Assembly: GCF_048544455.1 (NCBI RefSeq)
Contig: NC_133538.1
Location: 21,872,469-21,936,468 of the forward strand
Length of the DNA: 64,000 nt
From: Silene latifolia
Taxonomy: Eukaryota > Streptophyta > Magnoliopsida > Caryophyllales > Caryophyllaceae
Direction of reading: 5' to 3'
Shown here: positions 42,292 through 55,398 of the stretch, in pieces
How the letters are laid out: every line of letters begins with the position of its first letter
Numbering within the stretch: position 1 is the first letter of the stretch
Position numbers and translations under genes: made by a program
Notes under the pieces: generated by a model
Database searches by the model: none
Seen by the model: the letters and a program-made list of their open reading frames with translations, nothing else
Told to the model about the DNA's origin: nothing

Positions 42292-45200
42292 ATCTCCCAC
42301 TTGTCTGACATAAGTGTGCGCTACCAATTATCTTGTCCTAAATTATCTCCCACCCAATGCATGATGTCTTTCAGGTCGTTCTTGCACGTGATCATATCAT
42401 AAAGTGGTTTTCTCATTCGGGAGAATGAATGTCTAATCGGATAATCTACTATAGATCTCATCCGAGCGTGGCCACGCATTTCCAGTCACCTCTTCTCGAG
42501 TGGCCTTGAGATATAAAATGACATGGGTGGACAATCTTGTTGACCTATTTTCTTCGTTTAATACTGATCACAATGACTTAGTAGACGCCCATTGGCCTCC
42601 TTTTACGGCGCGACCTAGAGCAAAAACCAAAGCCACCGGAAAACTGTACCAACTTAGGGAAATAGTTGCCAGTCTAAAGAATTGACTCGAAGTAATAAAT
42701 AGAAATCCTTGCCACGACCAGGCAACATTAACGTCCCTATAAATGGTCATTGTTCGACAAAATGTCTGTACATTCTGCCTATGTAATCAACCAGTCATCT
42801 TTATGATTCTATGGTGGTTGAACTCACCATCGATCGACTTACAATCTAGTCACTCCGAGACGTCGCCTCATTAAGCAACTATGGACAAAATACAATGTTA
42901 ATCCAGTTCACTTGAAAGGTTCAACGTTGTCCCACAACCTTTTCAGATTTAACAAAGTAATAAATAATATCCAGTATTGACTGAATATATATTAATTTAG
43001 AAAACTCAAACGATAAATCTGATTATCATATATGTAAAAATTGATACACTATTGGATTATTACATATCATATAATCTACAGCAATTCAATTACCATGTTT
43101 CAACCACATTGAAACGTCATGACTATCATGTTTAGCCTTCAACAAGCCCTGGTTTAAAATCAATGACACTTTATCTGATTAAACTAAAAAATTGCTATTT
43201 CCCTTTGTTACACATGACTCATATTACATGTAACACAATTAAGTACATATCTAGACTTAACTGTAGACTAGGGCACCCAAGCCACAAAATAGCTCCCATT
43301 GTCATCACAGTATATTAGGATAAGATATGTGGCTGCAGGAACTACTTTTAGTCCCTGCATTATTATCAAGTCCAAGCTAATTCCTTTTGTAACAACAAAT
43401 ATTACAATGTACTCAACTTTTCTGTAAAATCCGCAATGTATGACTACACGGAAATCTTCCAACAGATTAACTCCTCATAGCTAGTATGGGATTCCAAACA
43501 ATCCCTATGTGTTTTAGAAAGATGGTATATGTGTAACTGTTTACACAAACTTTAACTAGCAATCGTGTAACTCCTTACATAAATCAAATAAATTTAAAAC
43601 ACTTAACTTCCCATCCTTACTTATTCTCAAGTACTAAAGGATAATCGATCTAGCTATTAAGTGACCTTCACTTAACTTCCATTAATAATAACTCGTAATA
43701 CTCAAAGCATATGAATTGTTATGACAATAATACATCACAGCGTATTAAATTGATCGCGCAGCGGAAGCAATTGGAATCAATTCTAATGAGTTCAACTTGT
43801 TTGAACCAGTCAACAATCTCATCTATTAAAGACTCCCGATAAAACGCCTATATCCCTCCTTGATTTATCTCTATAAATCCGGATACATAAGATGTATTAA
43901 TATTGTCCTAAGTCTTTTCATCATTCCAAATGATTAATATGTCAACAACATGAAAGACTCATAAGACCACCATACTCCCACTAAACTTCATGTATAAACA
44001 TAATTCCTCGACATCTCGAGAAATGTTTCATAACATGATCAAACACACACTCCAACTCCATGATGCTCTCTCAAGAATTTTTCTTAAGTTAGCTACGATC
44101 TTTTGATTGTAAGGATCTACAAAACCCTCAAAACGTGTCAAAAACACTTCTTCTTCTAGAATCTAATTCAAGAAGGTGGTTTTTTATCCTTGTGACAAAT
44201 CATACAATTATGAAATGCAACAATTGCCAGTATAATCCGAGTTCATCGAAGCATTACAACTGGTGCAAACCCTTTGTCACCACTCAAGCTTTGAAAACAT
44301 CTTTATATTTTATCCAAGTCAATTCCATTGAAGAGGTTTAACTTCTTCATGTAAATATACTGGGTCATTTACTGACAATTACACTTGGAGTCCATTTCGG
44401 ATCAAGATGGCTTCAGGCCATTATATAGAGTTGAAACAAGAAACAATCCTATTGTAAGTTATAGGTTTCATCACTTTATAAAAGTAATACTATATCATCA
44501 CCCCTAATGAGTGATGAATTTAACATGACCTCGTAGATTCCGAAGAAACAAACACTTAATCTAATCAGGAGGAAACATTTTTCCTGCGTTATATGCTCAG
44601 TTTGTGGCTCTTTAACATTTTTTCCCACTCTATCTTTTAGAAATAAACCTCTTTTCTATAAAGACAACATCATGAGCCACAAACACTTTGTTCTCATGAT
44701 TATATAGGTTAAATGACCACATGATTTATTTTGGACAACTTACAAATTAGGTACTCTACCTTTCTATATCTAATACGAAGTGAATGCGATTGTTTAAATG
44801 GTACTTTGATTTATTGGGAAAAAGAAATTAGCAGACAAAATAGAAAGACCCCAATTCGAAAAACAAGTGGCTCAATAAAACTTGACAAATATCAAACTAT
44901 ATCGTATAGGTTCGATAACTCCTTCCAACCACACCTTAACAAATAATGTGTGTTAGGGAAAGTTAACTTGTGATACTATATCATACTTCTTTTGGTGGAA
45001 AAACAAAAGTCATTACTTAGTTATTTCTTTCCACGATCGGATCGTAAACTTTGATCTTATAATCTTGTTAGTTATCACATTTACTTTAAAAACTCTTTGA
45101 ACTCATCAAAGGTTTCTCTTTATATCTCATTTTGTAGATATACTAGTATCCACCTAAAGCGATGATAAAAGAAAAGAAGTAATTATAACCCACTTTGGTT

Positions 45201-46075
45201 GAGATTGTTATTCGACCATACACACATCCACATGTGATTAGGACCAATAACTCACATGCTCGATCTCTTTTTTAACAAAAAGGCACGAGTCATCTTGCTT
45301 TGAATACAAGATTCGCATGTAACATAAGATTCATAATCAAATGATTCATGGAGAACTAGGTAACACTAGTCTATGAATGCGTTTTCAATCCAGAACAAAG
45401 ATCTGATCGGGATCACCAAAATAATTTGAACCTTTTATATTCTATATGATATATAAATTTATCTAGTTTAGGTCAAGAACAACTAATGAATGGATTAGTA
45501 TAGCCATAGATCAAAGCATGGCAAATTAGGGCACTACATTTGTTTATATCACAAGAGTGAAAACCTATGTGTCTTATATAAAACTTTTATTAAAGCACAA
45601 TTCTAAACCGTTAAACTAGATTAAGTACATAATAACATTTATATGTCTCATAATGAAATGACAACTACTCTAGTTCTATTTACTATGTAAAGGTTGACAT
45701 TAGTTTAAGGCTAATCATCACATGATTATAATCCCATGTACCAAATATAATTATGATAACCACTGTCGAAATCAAATACTGATGAAGTGGCACAAATATA
45801 ACTAATGTCAGTCATATAAATATCTAGAGAAGAAGGAACCTTTTAGGTGTCACACACCCAACTTTCTTATTCTCCAAAAAGTTAGGGGTATTATCTCTAC
45901 TAATGTCATACATATTTAAAATAGAAACAAGTTTGATCTGGATTGGTATCACACGAAGGTTTGGTGTTACTATTCACAATAGCTTAGCATTAACCTTTGC
46001 CTTGAGCCAATTCTTTAACCAAACCAAATTCCTTCTTGAACCTCATCCTAATCTTAACTATTAAGATATACACAT
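42292..46075 (-). mobile_element. CP2 internal region, part 1
   Basis: This follows CP1 10898-14400 block by block: GAGCGTGGCCACGCATTTCC at 42465, GCAGCGGAAGCAATTGGAATC at 43757, the RT relic near 43925-43950 (HVVDILII on the minus strand) and AAAGGCACGAGTCATCTTGC at 45280. No usable reading frame remains on the minus strand. Confidence 0.8.
46071..46075 (+). repeat. Left target-site duplication of Cassandra (CACAT)
   Basis: CACAT precedes the element and is repeated at 46885-46889 after it. The duplication is a perfect 5 bp. Confidence 0.95.
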
Positions 46076-46392
46076 TGTAACACCCCACGGTAATTGAAGA
46101 GGTCCAGTGATAGGCTTAAAGTACTAGAGTGCTTAAAGGGATTGGAAGTACTACTTATATCAATAAAGTGCACTTTCTTTTATGGTCATCCATGCGAAAG
46201 AACTCCAAAGTTAAGCGTGCTTGACTGGGAGTAGTCTTAGGATGGGTGATCTCCTGCGAAGGTTTCTGGGATGCGCATGAGTGAGGACAAAATGCGCAAT
46301 AAAGGACCTGTGTTGATCTGTGGGCCATGTACACAGCCTGGTGAGCTATCATAAGTAACCGCTCACGACCCGGTTTGGGCCAGGGTATTACA
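46076..46392 (+). mobile_element. Cassandra left LTR
   Basis: 317 bases ending GGGTATTACA. It differs from the right copy at a few sites, e.g. GTTAAGCGTGC versus GTTAAGTGTGC and GATCTCCTGCGAAGG versus GACCTCCTGGAAAGG. Confidence 0.95.
46190..46280 (+). promoter_or_regulatory. 5S rRNA-derived Pol III promoter in Cassandra left LTR
   Basis: AACTCCAAAGTTAAGCGTGC matches plant 5S box A. GTAGTCTTAGGATGGG matches the intermediate element/box C start, and TGATCTCCTG the box C end. This copy keeps GCGTGC of box A but has GATC for GACC in box C. Confidence 0.9.
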
Positions 46393-46567
46393 AGTGGTAT
46401 CAGAGCAACCCTGCGACCGTGTGGTGATCCGAGGCAGTTGTTATACGCTCATGGAGGCAGTGGTTATACGCTCCATTGTGATCACACACCTAGCGGGGGA
46501 GGATTCTTGGTTAGCGGTTATGCTCCCAGGCGCAACGAGGACGTTGCGTTCTTCAAGTGGAGGTGAC

Positions 46568-46884
46568 TGTAACACCCCACGGTAATTGAAGAGGTCCAGT
46601 GATAGGCTTAAAGTACTAGAGTGCTTAAAGGGATTGGAAGTACTACTCATATCAACAAAGTGCACTTTCTTTTATGGTCATCCATGCGAAAGAACTCCAA
46701 AGTTAAGTGTGCTTGACTGGGAGTAGTCTTAGGATGGGTGACCTCCTGGAAAGGTTTCCGGGATGCGCATGACTGAGGACAAAATGCGCTATAAAGGACC
46801 CGTGTTGATATGTGGGCCATGTACACAGCCTGGTGAGCTATCATAAGTAACCGCTCCCGACCCGGTTTGGGCCGGGGTGTTACA
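46568..46884 (+). mobile_element. Cassandra right LTR
   Basis: 317 bases, TGTAACACCCC to GGTGTTACA. The 5S-like segment lies at about 46682-46772. Here box C (GGATGGGTGACCTCCTGG) is closer to the 5S consensus than in the left LTR, while box A has one change (GTTAAGTGTGC). Confidence 0.95.
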
Positions 46885-48480
46885 CACATCCCTCTTAGAG
46901 CTCCCACTCACTTCTAAGAAACTTGCTGAAGTGAATGTGGTAATTGGTTAATCATGATTTCAAACAAATCATATTACCAATTCATTCCAACGTTTCTACG
47001 TACTCATACAATTTAAGTATGTGTAACCATTTATCTCAAGAGCAAAAAGATTGTAATATCGTTGTTGTAAATAAAATGATATTGCAAAATCAACACACTT
47101 TTAACTAAGCAAATATCCCGTTTGTACTCTTCACAAGAGACCCTTAAAACGGACAATATGAGGATCAAAAGAATTACAAATTATTGTCATTAGCTATGGT
47201 GGTAAAACAGAGAAAAAAAATGAATAATTGAAAATTTAAGTTACTCAATACTTTTAGAAAACTATTTTCATGTATAACAGTTTATCGATTCTATAGATTG
47301 AGGAGCGAATTGAATACTAGCCATTGCGCGATATAAAAAATATTAAAAAACGGAGTAAGTGGGAAATATAACATTCATTGTAAACAAATACATGAAAAAC
47401 AATTTTATCAAGTTAAATACACATTTATATAATGGTCTCTCACCTAAATTATATAAATGATCCCGAGATCCGTCTCTAAATAAACCTCGACCTGGTGACG
47501 CCAGACATACGAGATCTAAATAAATTCGGTGAGTCAACCCTTTGACTGATTCTACATTTAGAACTCTAGGTCGACAGATTTCAAGTAAATCCATCTCCTA
47601 GCCCATGAACACAAAACTGGGCCCAGTGATGCCAGACATACCAATCTTGCAATTCCATTGAGTCCAACAAACTTTTACGTGTAATAACATCTATTACCTT
47701 CCTTACCCGACGTAAAAATAGAACACTACGGTGAGCCGTATCTGCCCCCTAATGAAGAAGGGATTCATAGGTGTTACTAATTGGAAGGGCTAGTCTCAAT
47801 ATTTAAACAATGTGAGAGATCTTATCAATTTATTATCAATTCCCTTTAAGAGAACTAAAATGGCGAATTCTCGATAATTTTAATTGACAACAGTTGCAAA
47901 ATGAATAAAATGCATGTAATGGCGATTTTGGCATGAATGCATATAAAAATGTAAAAACAAATCCTAGTATGGCCGCCTAATCTAGTTAATCTAATTAACT
48001 ATTACAACTTCGGAAACCAACTCCTTTGTCCCTTGAACTTCATTGGAACGCCTTCCAATCTAGCTTGGTCTTTTGGAAACTCCGGACTTCATCGGAACTC
48101 CTTTCCGAAAGGCACCATCTTTATGACCCCGCCGGTATTCGTCAGAAATAGTTACAAGTACATAAATGAAATACATAGCAATTCCTATTATACATTTGTA
48201 AAATAAAAATAAAAATAAAAATAAATCTATTAATATTACAAAACAGCGACACGAGATTGCAAATAATTATAAACAAAATTGGTATTCCCTTGCATTACGG
48301 GAAATACTAATTAAACTAACTAGGCCATACTAGAGAAATTACATTAATTAATTACATAAATTTAAATGACATTCATTTAAAAAAAATGAAGAATAAAAAT
48401 CATATTTAAACATTCCCTAAAATGCCAAATCGCTCTATAAACCATCATATTTATATTTAAACATGCCCTAAAATGTCGGG
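46885..48480 (-). mobile_element. CP2 internal region, part 2 (ends at duplication junction)
   Basis: The sequence continues the CP1-like internal region (ACTCTTCACAAGAGA near 47115, counterpart of 14738). It stops without a primer site or right LTR at about 48480. There AGGTTAGTTAACATTGCCAAG begins the second Tekay gag copy. No coding sequence is seen. Confidence 0.8.
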
Positions 48481-49315
48481 AGGTTAGTTAACATTGCCAA
48501 GGAGGCCAAGGAAAAAAGAAGTGAGAAAAGAAACGCTCAGAATGAAGGTCATAACCAGGCAAGCTTCAAGCGTGGTAACCACAAAAAGGCTAGAGCTTAT
48601 GCTATTGGGTCTGGCTTTAGTGGAGGGTCTCGTTTTGGGGGAAGAGGTGGACGGAGTTCTAGTGACAACTCCACTTAACAATGTTTCAACTGTGGCAGGA
48701 TAGGCCACAAGCGATTTGAGTGTAAGAGTGTTGGGGGAGGAGGCTTCCAGTGATCATATCAAGGGAACTATTCGCAGGCTCCGAGTCACAGTATGGCGAG
48801 TAACAGGCTAGCTGGGTCATGGAACTGTCGAGGCGGTCAGAACAACAACAATGGCAGCTATAACCGCAACAATGGTGGATCTTACCAGCACCCGAACAAT
48901 AATGCGAACCAGAATTTGGCAGCTAAACCTACTACATCAGCAAGTACGGTGTAAAGAGAAGGTCCAAAGAATAGTGGTAAACTGTTTATGATGGGTAAAC
49001 AGGCGGCAGAGGAGGATGCGCAAGTCGTCACTGGTACTTTTCTTGTTAACCATAAACCAACTTTTGTTCTGTTTTATTCAGGGGCAACCGATTCATTTGT
49101 GTCTAGAGGTCATGCTCTAACAATGGGTTTATGGGAGTTTGAGTTGGTAAAGGATAATGCGTTTATACCATCGGGGAAGTCGGTGTCATGTCATAAGTTG
49201 TACAAAGGGGTGTCTATGGTGATTGAGTAATTAGACTTACCGGTTAACTTATTGAGTTTCCTTAAGATGGGTTTGAGGTCATTGTTGGGATGGACTGTTT
49301 GGGTAAGTATAAGGG
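48481..49315 (+). pseudogene. Tekay gag C-terminus and protease, second copy (TK-d')
   Basis: The sequence starts inside gag at LVNIAKEAK, equivalent to 37282. It has the zinc knuckle CFNCGRIGHKRFEC at about 48680-48725, the Asn/Gly-rich linker and the protease site YSGATDSF at 49075, again with Tyr where Asp is required. Stops lie before the knuckle (TAA, shared with the first copy), at 48751 (TGA, CGA expected), 48952 (TAA, CAA in the other copy) and 49228 (TAA, CAA in the other copy). Confidence 0.85.
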
Positions 49316-50583
49316 TAAGATAAACTATTGTTAGAAAAAGATGTCTTTAGAGAGTCCTTTTCCATGTGAGGGATACTCGCATGGACAAGCCATTGGCAGC
49401 AGATATACCAGTTATGGGTGAGTTCGAAGATGTCTTTCCGAAGGAGAACCTAGGGTTATCTCCTACAAGGGACATTGACTTCAGTTTAGAGCTTAAACAA
49501 GGGACGAGATCTATATCTAAGGCCCCGTACTGTCTGGGACCAAAGGAGCTAAAAGATTTGACGAAACAGTTGAATGAGCTGTTAGATACGGGGTACATCA
49601 GACCTAGTGTATCACCTTGGGGTTCGCCAGATTTGTTTGTGTAGAAGAAGGGCGGTATTATGAGTTTATACATCGACTACAGAGAGCTAAATCATTTTAC
49701 TGTGAAGAATATTTATCCTTTGCTAAGGATTGATGATCTGTTTGACCAGTTGAGTGGCGACTAGGTGTTTTCAACGATTGATCTCATATAGGGTTACCAC
49801 CAGTTGTGGATTGTGGATGAAGATATTCCTAAGATAGCTTTTCAGTCAGCGTATGGTCATTATGAGTATGTGGTGATGCCTTTGAGATTGAGAGATGTGC
49901 CAGCTGTGTTTATAGATCTTAAGAACCGGGTCTTCAGTCCGTTTTTGGATAGATTCCTGGTGGTCTTCATTGATGATATTCAAATTTATTCTAAGACTAA
50001 GGAAGAGCATGAGGAGCATTTGAGGTTGGTATTGCAAACGTTACGAGACAACGATATCTGCTAAGTTATCCAAATGTGAGTTCTGGTTGGAGAAGGTGGC
50101 CTTTATGGGCCATGTTATTTCAAAGGATGGTGTAACTATGAATCCTAGTAAGATAGAGGCGGTGTCAAACTGGAAAGCACCGAAGAATGTTGTCGAAGTT
50201 CAGAGTTTCTTGGGTTTGGCTGGATATTACAGGAGGTTCGTGAAAGATTTTTCCAAGATTGCTAGCCCGATGGCAGCACTGATGAGAAAACAGACCAGAT
50301 TTCGATGGGACGAGAGTTGTGAGACGGCGTTCCAAACCTTAAAGGAACGTTTGACTATAGCTCCTGTCCTAGATTTGCCAGAGGGGAATGAGAACTTCAA
50401 AGTTTATACGGATATTTCGAAGAATGGATTGGGGTGTATCTTGATGCAAAATGGGAAAGTCATTGCCTATCCTTCAAGGCAATTGAAGTCGAATGAAGAG
50501 AACTATCCTATTCATGATTTAGAGTTTGGCGCAATTGTATTTGCTACGAAGGTTTGGAGGCATTATCTATATGGGGCTGAAGG
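49316..50583 (+). pseudogene. Tekay RT and RNase H, second copy (TK-d')
   Basis: This runs from FPKENLGLSPTRDIDFSLE through RT ([15 protein letters not shown]; catalytic [12 protein letters not shown] near 49955-49990; [13 protein letters not shown]) to RNase H ([60 protein letters not shown]). Relative to the first copy it has lost about 170 bases near 49340-49355, lacks the LINE and has stops at 49642 and 49789 and a frameshift near 50055. It ends at the same base as TK-d against a copia-type LTR. Confidence 0.88.
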
Positions 50584-50839
50584 TGCTAGACCCCTAATTA
50601 GACTCTTGTAATTAATGACAAAAATTACTTCAATTTTAGTCTTAAAAGATCTAGTTACATGCAAGCTGAAAAGATCGCCTGAAAAGACAGAAGATAGAAA
50701 TTTCTTACATTACTATAGGCAAAATATGGGCACAACACAAGGACACCTTCCTTCTGTTTTTTTTTTAGCTTAAAACATCATGGATGATCCTCCATCACCA
50801 AATTTCCATAGTAGAAAATCTCCTCTTGGTTGCACCCAA
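50584..50839 (-). mobile_element. CP2' LTR, first 256 bases (interrupted by CP3)
   Basis: TGCTAGACCCCTAATTAG starts the same LTR as at 41016, in the same position of the Tekay RNase H. The match continues to GGTTGCACCCAA, where CP3 begins. The remainder should lie beyond the right edge of the window. Confidence 0.9.
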
Positions 50840-52123
50840 TGAAAGTTTCTTAAACCCCTATTAAACTTATTTAATAGATTTTATAAATTACTCATTAATT
50901 TATCTCATGGATCTAGTTGCATGCAAAATTAAATTATACAAAATAAGAAGATTAAGAAGAAAATCAATTCTACTTACATTGTTGTAAGGTTCGAAATAGA
51001 GCACCACAAGAGACTCTTTCTCTTGTAGATCTTGAGCTATTAGTAAATGGATGATCCTCTAAAACTTCAAGTATTCATATTTGAATACCTCATCTAAGTT
51101 GCACCAAGACAAACCCTTAAAACTAATTAAATTACTAACTAGGTAATATAAATAGTAACCTTATATTAATCTAATAAAAATGATATTAATACTATAGTAA
51201 TGTAGAATGATTTTATTAGATTTCTTACTTGAACAATTTTGATCTAAAACTTATTTTAGAGAGAAAGGGAAGAAGGAGAGAGGAGGATAAAAAGAGATAA
51301 ATGAATTATCAAAATAAGAAAACCAATTTTCTTATTTGTCTAACGGTGTGCCAGTTTGGGAAGCCTCACAAGGCCAATGCATGGCCTTCACCTTTTTCTT
51401 TTTCTCTTACCAAAAAGTGTAGGGTAAAAGCTATGGATGGTTAGGTCGTGATTATGTTTTTAAAAGAATTTAAACACATTTTACAATAAGCATAAAATAC
51501 CCATTATTTCGGTCCATCCATAATGTGTACACCCATTTTATTTTTTGTCAATTGTCATTTTGTAATACTGTGTGACATGTGACAACTCACATGTTATTAG
51601 TCTCACTAATTTACATTTAACAAATGAATGTTATTCACTAAATGGATAAATCAAATTTTAATTGATTAAAAGGTAATTCACAATTACATATCATAAAATG
51701 AATCATGTTAATATAATCTACAACACTTTATAATTAAGATTAACTATTCTCTCTTAATTGTTTCATAAACAAATTTTAGTAATATAACATTTTAATTACT
51801 AAATCGAATCTTATTTAATCGAATTACAATAAGATATATATCCTCATTCATAGATGTAAATTGTTCAATTATATGGAATCAATTAATATGTATCGATATA
51901 CAATTAATTAAACTATCTATTAAGGGAATCGTCCTTTAGGTGTGACCTTAAGGGATCAACTGATCACCACCGTCAAATGACAGTAATGTCAAACTCTAGT
52001 TAGCCAATCATTACCGATTAATGTTGATCAGTTGACATATATAAATGAATCATCCCTACACGTACTCTTATCACGAGTTTCAATAATGTGATCGCACTAT
52101 TGTTGAGGACACAAACTCCAACA
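50840..52123 (-). mobile_element. CP3 3' LTR (copia-type, minus strand)
   Basis: The 1284 bases run from TGAAAGTTTCTTAAACCCC to ACTCCAACA, then ATCTCCCACTTGTCC. It is a different subfamily from CP1/CP2, but conserved blocks (GACCTTAAGGGATCAACTGA near 51942; GTAATGTCAAACTC near 51983) show common ancestry. Confidence 0.88.
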
Positions 52124-55100
52124 ATCTCCCACTTGTCCGAGACAAGTGTGGGTCACCAATTCTCTTATCCTATTACAATCTCCCACTCAATACAAGGTGT
52201 CTTGCAGGTCGTTATTGCATGTGATCACATCAAGAGTGGTTTTCCCAATATGGAGAGTAACTGCTTGACCGGAATTATCTATCGTAGATACCTTCCGAGC
52301 GTGGCCACGCATTTTCAGTTCAGTACTCCTCGAGTGGCCTTGAGATTTCAAATAACCCTGACAGAGTGTTATTCCCTTCATACACCCACAGTTCGTCATG
52401 ACCCAAAAGATTCACACTCACCCCCTTTGACAGAATTGCTTTGGGCAAAAATCAAAGTCAATCAGAAACTGTGTCGACTTGGGCGAACAGTCTCTAGTCA
52501 AGGAATCGACTCAAAAGAATACGATACTAGCTCTCGCCACGACCAGGGTATATAAATGTTGCCATAACTCTATAAGCGGTCACTGCCCGACAGAGTGTCT
52601 CATACAGTCTGCCTATGTGATCGACTAGTCATCTCGTATGACTCTATGGCACTTGAATTTGCCATGAATCGCATCACACTCTAGTCACTTGGAGACGTCA
52701 CCTCATATAAGCAACTACGGGCCAATACTATGTTAATCCAGTTCACTTTAATAGGTTTCAATATTGTCTTAACAACCTATTTGGATATAACAAAGTAATA
52801 AAAGAGTTTGTAATTAAACTCTAACGACGAATGTATTATCACATATGTAAAATTGATAAAATATCAATTACTACATAATCTATAATTCATTTTTAATTTT
52901 TTATATGGTTGTAAATTTCAACTGAATTGAAATGACATGACTTGTCATGTTAAGCCCTTGCGAAGGCTTTGGTTAGTAAGTCTCAGCAACACTTTGCACT
53001 TAACTAACTATACTATATACCTTTTCCCTTTGTTATGTATAATCTTTATTATAAAACTTTTGAGTACGCTCTAGATCCAATCTAGACATAAGCTTTCTTG
53101 CATTACAATAGCTCCCACTATCCTCACAGTGAGTAAGGATAGGATCTTCGGTTATTGTAATGAACTACCATAGTTCCTCCAATTCACAAAACCGAATCCT
53201 GACATCATCCCTTCCTTCTTGCATAACTCATTATTGCAAGTGTACTCAATTTCCGTTGTGCATATCTCATTATTCAACTGCCTTGGATGTTTCTAGCAGA
53301 TATCCTCCTTAAATAATATAACCCAGATGGTTCTCTAACCATCCTTATGTGTTTAGAATATGGTTTGTGTGTAACTCCTTGCACATAAATCCATCTCATT
53401 TCTAAATGCTTAGCTTCATATCTTTAGTACTTCCTGAGTACTAACTAATGAACTATGTGGCTATATAGAGACTTCTCTCAAGTATTTGATTTGTAACATC
53501 TCGTCATACTCCAAGTATACGAGGTTTAAGAATGGTAATACATCTTAGCAAAATGAATTAAACCTGCAGTGGAAGCAAATGGATTGAATTCCTTCATGTT
53601 CAATACTTTTGAACTTGTCTAGATTCTTATTAATATAAGAATATTAACTTTAATGCTAATATCCTCTTAGATCTATCTTTATAGGCCTGGATACCTTAGA
53701 GATGTATTGTTCTTCTCCTAAGTCTTTCATCATTCACAATGACCAATATGTCGCTTACATATAAGACTAGTAACACCACATTACTCCCACTAAACTCCTA
53801 ATCGACAACTCGAGAAAGGTTTATCACATGATCGAAATACACACTTTAACTCCTTAACATCTACTTAAGACTTCTTCTTAAGTTTTCATCCTACCTTAGG
53901 AGAGTTGCGATTTTCAAAACTCATGCAAGATGATTTTAAAATCCAACCATTACAGAATCCGAATTTAATAAAACTTTGTTGTAGCGTGCAAAACTCTTTG
54001 CAATAAATTAACCATGCTAAATGAACATCTTCATGTTTATGCTCACTTTGGACTCTTGTGGACTTTAAACTAGATAAAGCATCTTAATAAGTTACAGGTT
54101 TATTACTTTCAAAAGGTAACATGACTCCTGTCTACTTTAGGTTTCGAAGAAATAATAACTGATTTTGACCAAGAAGGAACATATTCCTACGTCTTATTCT
54201 GAGTTTATGGCTCTTGAACATTTTCTCCCACTCTGTCTTTAAGAAATAATCCTCTTTTCTCAAAAGACAGCATCACGAGCCACAAACCTGTTGTTCTCCT
54301 GATAGTTGGGTTACAAAGCCATATGTTTTCTTCCAAAACAAACTACAACTTAGGTACCATGCCTAATCATATCATATATGAATTGTACTTGATTGCTTTA
54401 ACTATGTTTTGTTTTAGTGGAATAATTAAATACTAGACAAATTGTGATAGAAACTACTTCCAACTTTATAGTAAAGATTCAATCATATCATAATGAAAGT
54501 GAACTTGTGATACCATATCACTCCCTTTTGGTGCAGATAAAAGTCATCACTTTATTGTTCCCCATTTTAACAAAGTACTAATAATTTGACTTTTAAACTT
54601 CATAAGAAGAATTCATTGAACTTATTCAAAGAATTTCTCTTCTTACCTCATTAAGCGGATACCAAGTATCTACCTAGTTTGTTGGTGAAAGAGAAGAAGT
54701 AATAATGACCTTCTCAGATTAAAAATATATTCGACCATACATTGAAGTGTAATTAGGTGAATAAATTATTCTATTCGCTATACTTTTCAAGAAAAGTCAC
54801 GAACCATCTTGCTTTGAATACAAGATTCGCACATTTCATTAGATTCACAATCAAATGGTGTGGGATACTAGTCAAACTAGTTTTAATGTGATTTTCAATC
54901 GAGAAATGAGAAATAATTTGGGGTCACCAACTCGTGTCTTGTATATATATGACATTTTATTTCTAGTTTGAATATAATTACCTTAATTTGTATGGTCTCA
55001 CCATAAACTTAATCGTGGTATGTTAGGGCACAATGCTTGTTTTAATTGTATAATTGTGAAACCCTTTGCGTTTTATACAAAAACTTGGATTATACTCTTT

Positions 55101-55398
55101 TTTAGACATATTGTACATCATAACGATTATTGAGGTACATTTCTAAATACAAAACTAAAATGAGTATGCTACAACATTCATATGTTCATGGATGAAATGA
55201 CAACTACCCTAGTTCCATTCATGGAAATGTCTGAACTTATTCTTGCATGTGGTCATACGATTATTCAATGTTATGATTCTAAGGATTTGCAAAACTCTCG
55301 GATTGTGTGATGAACACATCCTCCACTAAATACCAATTTAGAAAGGTTGTTTTGACATACTTTTGCCATATTTCATAATCATGAAATGTGGCAATTTC
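52124..55398 (-). mobile_element. CP3 internal region (cut by TK-e)
   Basis: The sequence is colinear with CP1 10898-14300: GAGCGTGGCCACGCATTTTC at 52298, GCAGTGGAAGCAAATGGATTG near 53566, an RT relic YVSDILVI near 53740-53765 on the minus strand and CACGAACCATCTTGCTTTG near 54798. The longest open stretches are chance frames. TK-e begins at 55399; the rest of CP3 is off the window. Confidence 0.82.

Larger units (their letters stand above)
46076..46884 (+). mobile_element. Complete Cassandra-type TRIM element
   Basis: The 809 bases consist of two LTRs of exactly 317 bases (TGTAACACCCC to TTACA), a primer site TGGTATCAGAGC at 46395-46406, a 175-base internal region without coding, a purine-rich AAGTGGAGGTGAC before the right LTR and perfect CACAT duplications. 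Each LTR contains a 5S rRNA-like segment. Cassandra elements are non-autonomous, need proteins from other LTR elements and use 5S-derived RNA polymerase III promoter elements. It is inserted in CP2. Confidence 0.97.

Noticed and set aside
46190..46280. A genuine 5S rRNA gene
   Set aside because: Only the promoter half of 5S is preserved, it occurs in two LTRs with element ends and target duplications, and the 5' part of 5S is missing.
46375..46907. Several overlapping short frames on both strands
   Set aside because: They lie within the Cassandra LTRs and internal region, which are non-coding and contain 5S rRNA sequence.
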